NCBI RefSeq assembly: GCF_001750145.1
Contig: NZ_CP015732.1
Location: 2,976,001-3,040,000, forward strand
From: Arthrobacter sp. U41
GTDB lineage: Bacteria; Actinomycetota; Actinomycetes; Actinomycetales; Micrococcaceae
Length of the DNA: 64,000 nucleotides
Direction: 5' to 3'
The translations under genes and the position numbers were made by a program. The notes below the pieces were generated by a model that made no database searches, was not told where the DNA came from, and saw nothing but the letters and a program-made list of their open reading frames with translations. Shown here one piece after another: positions 63,917 through 64,000 of the stretch (the first letter of the stretch is position 1; each line of letters opens with the position of its first letter).

Positions 63917-64000
63917 ATGAGACGCGCTAAAATAGTGGCCACGTTCGGACCGGCAATCGCGAGCTTTGAGAACACTCTCGCCGTGCTGGAAGCCGGCGTC
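63917..64000 (+). CDS. pyk: Pyruvate kinase, first 28 codons
   Basis: The frame runs off the right edge. The visible N-terminus, MRRAKIVATFGPAIASF followed by ENTLAVLEAGV, is the first strand and helix of pyruvate kinase, in which the Arg of the RRxKIVxTxGP motif lines the active site. The enzyme makes pyruvate and ATP from phosphoenolpyruvate at the end of glycolysis. Confidence 0.9.
   Translation, partial: MRRAKIVATFGPAIASFENTLAVLEAGV

Overview
The window is chromosomal DNA of a high-GC actinobacterium, most likely an Arthrobacter/Pseudarthrobacter-type Micrococcaceae. The basis is very high GC with G/C-ending codons, frequent GTG and TTG starts, many ATGA/GTGA stop-start overlaps, actinobacteria-restricted families (DUF3000, DUF402, HGxxPAAW, MT0933-like, TIGR03085, DUF222/HNH) and gene order that parallels the Mycobacterium ceoBC/APC permease/TRAM methyltransferase and dxs/RNase D/DUF3000 neighbourhoods. 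It is mostly core metabolism. No CRISPR array, plasmid origin or intact prophage was seen; the only complete mobile element is one IS481-family insertion sequence.

Layout. 1-4.5 kb: a potassium-uptake locus with two TrkA-like RCK proteins divergent from a KimA-type K+ symporter, which is coupled to a TRAM-domain RNA methyltransferase. 4.6-10.7 kb: aconitase, then dxs with two coupled downstream genes. 10.7-16.4 kb: a small helix-hairpin-helix-like protein, an aldo/keto reductase, and a nucleoside hydrolase followed by a complete ECF transporter (S, T and fused A-A' subunits). 16.4-23.3 kb: an internally duplicated membrane protein, a fadB/fadA pair behind a promoter overlapped by a dyad operator, RNase D and DUF3000. 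23.4-29.1 kb: threonine aldolase, an SDR plus DUF6421 pair, msrB, an unknown small protein and the IS481 element inserted just upstream of it. 29.1-34.5 kb: alpha/beta hydrolase, YbaK, SufE, sulfurtransferase, ZapE and an MT0933-like protein. 34.6-38.4 kb: six tRNA genes, a RecB/Cas4-like nuclease and a DUF222 HNH endonuclease.

38.7-49.2 kb is a long plus-strand block: def-fmt-rsmB-rpe, an FMN riboswitch with ribD-ribE-ribB-ribA-ribH, then hisE-hisG-hisF. 50.1-56.3 kb carries hisI and the trp genes trpE, a Trp-associated membrane protein, an HGxxPAAW protein, trpC, trpB and trpA. It is followed by lgt, gltB-gltD (glutamate synthase) and the start of pyk.

The points that most deserve a second look are: an ECF ATPase whose two halves lack complementary motifs, so that it should have one consensus and one degenerate ATP site; a zinc-peptidase-like motif pair in DUF6421; a 20-codon ORF between the FMN riboswitch and ribD; three 22-bp dyads of the same 9-4-9 architecture; two related long hairpins in convergent intergenic gaps; and a recurrent TANNNT box 6-9 nt upstream of start codons, which predicts leaderless transcripts. 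I do not see a clearly new multi-gene defence or mobile system.
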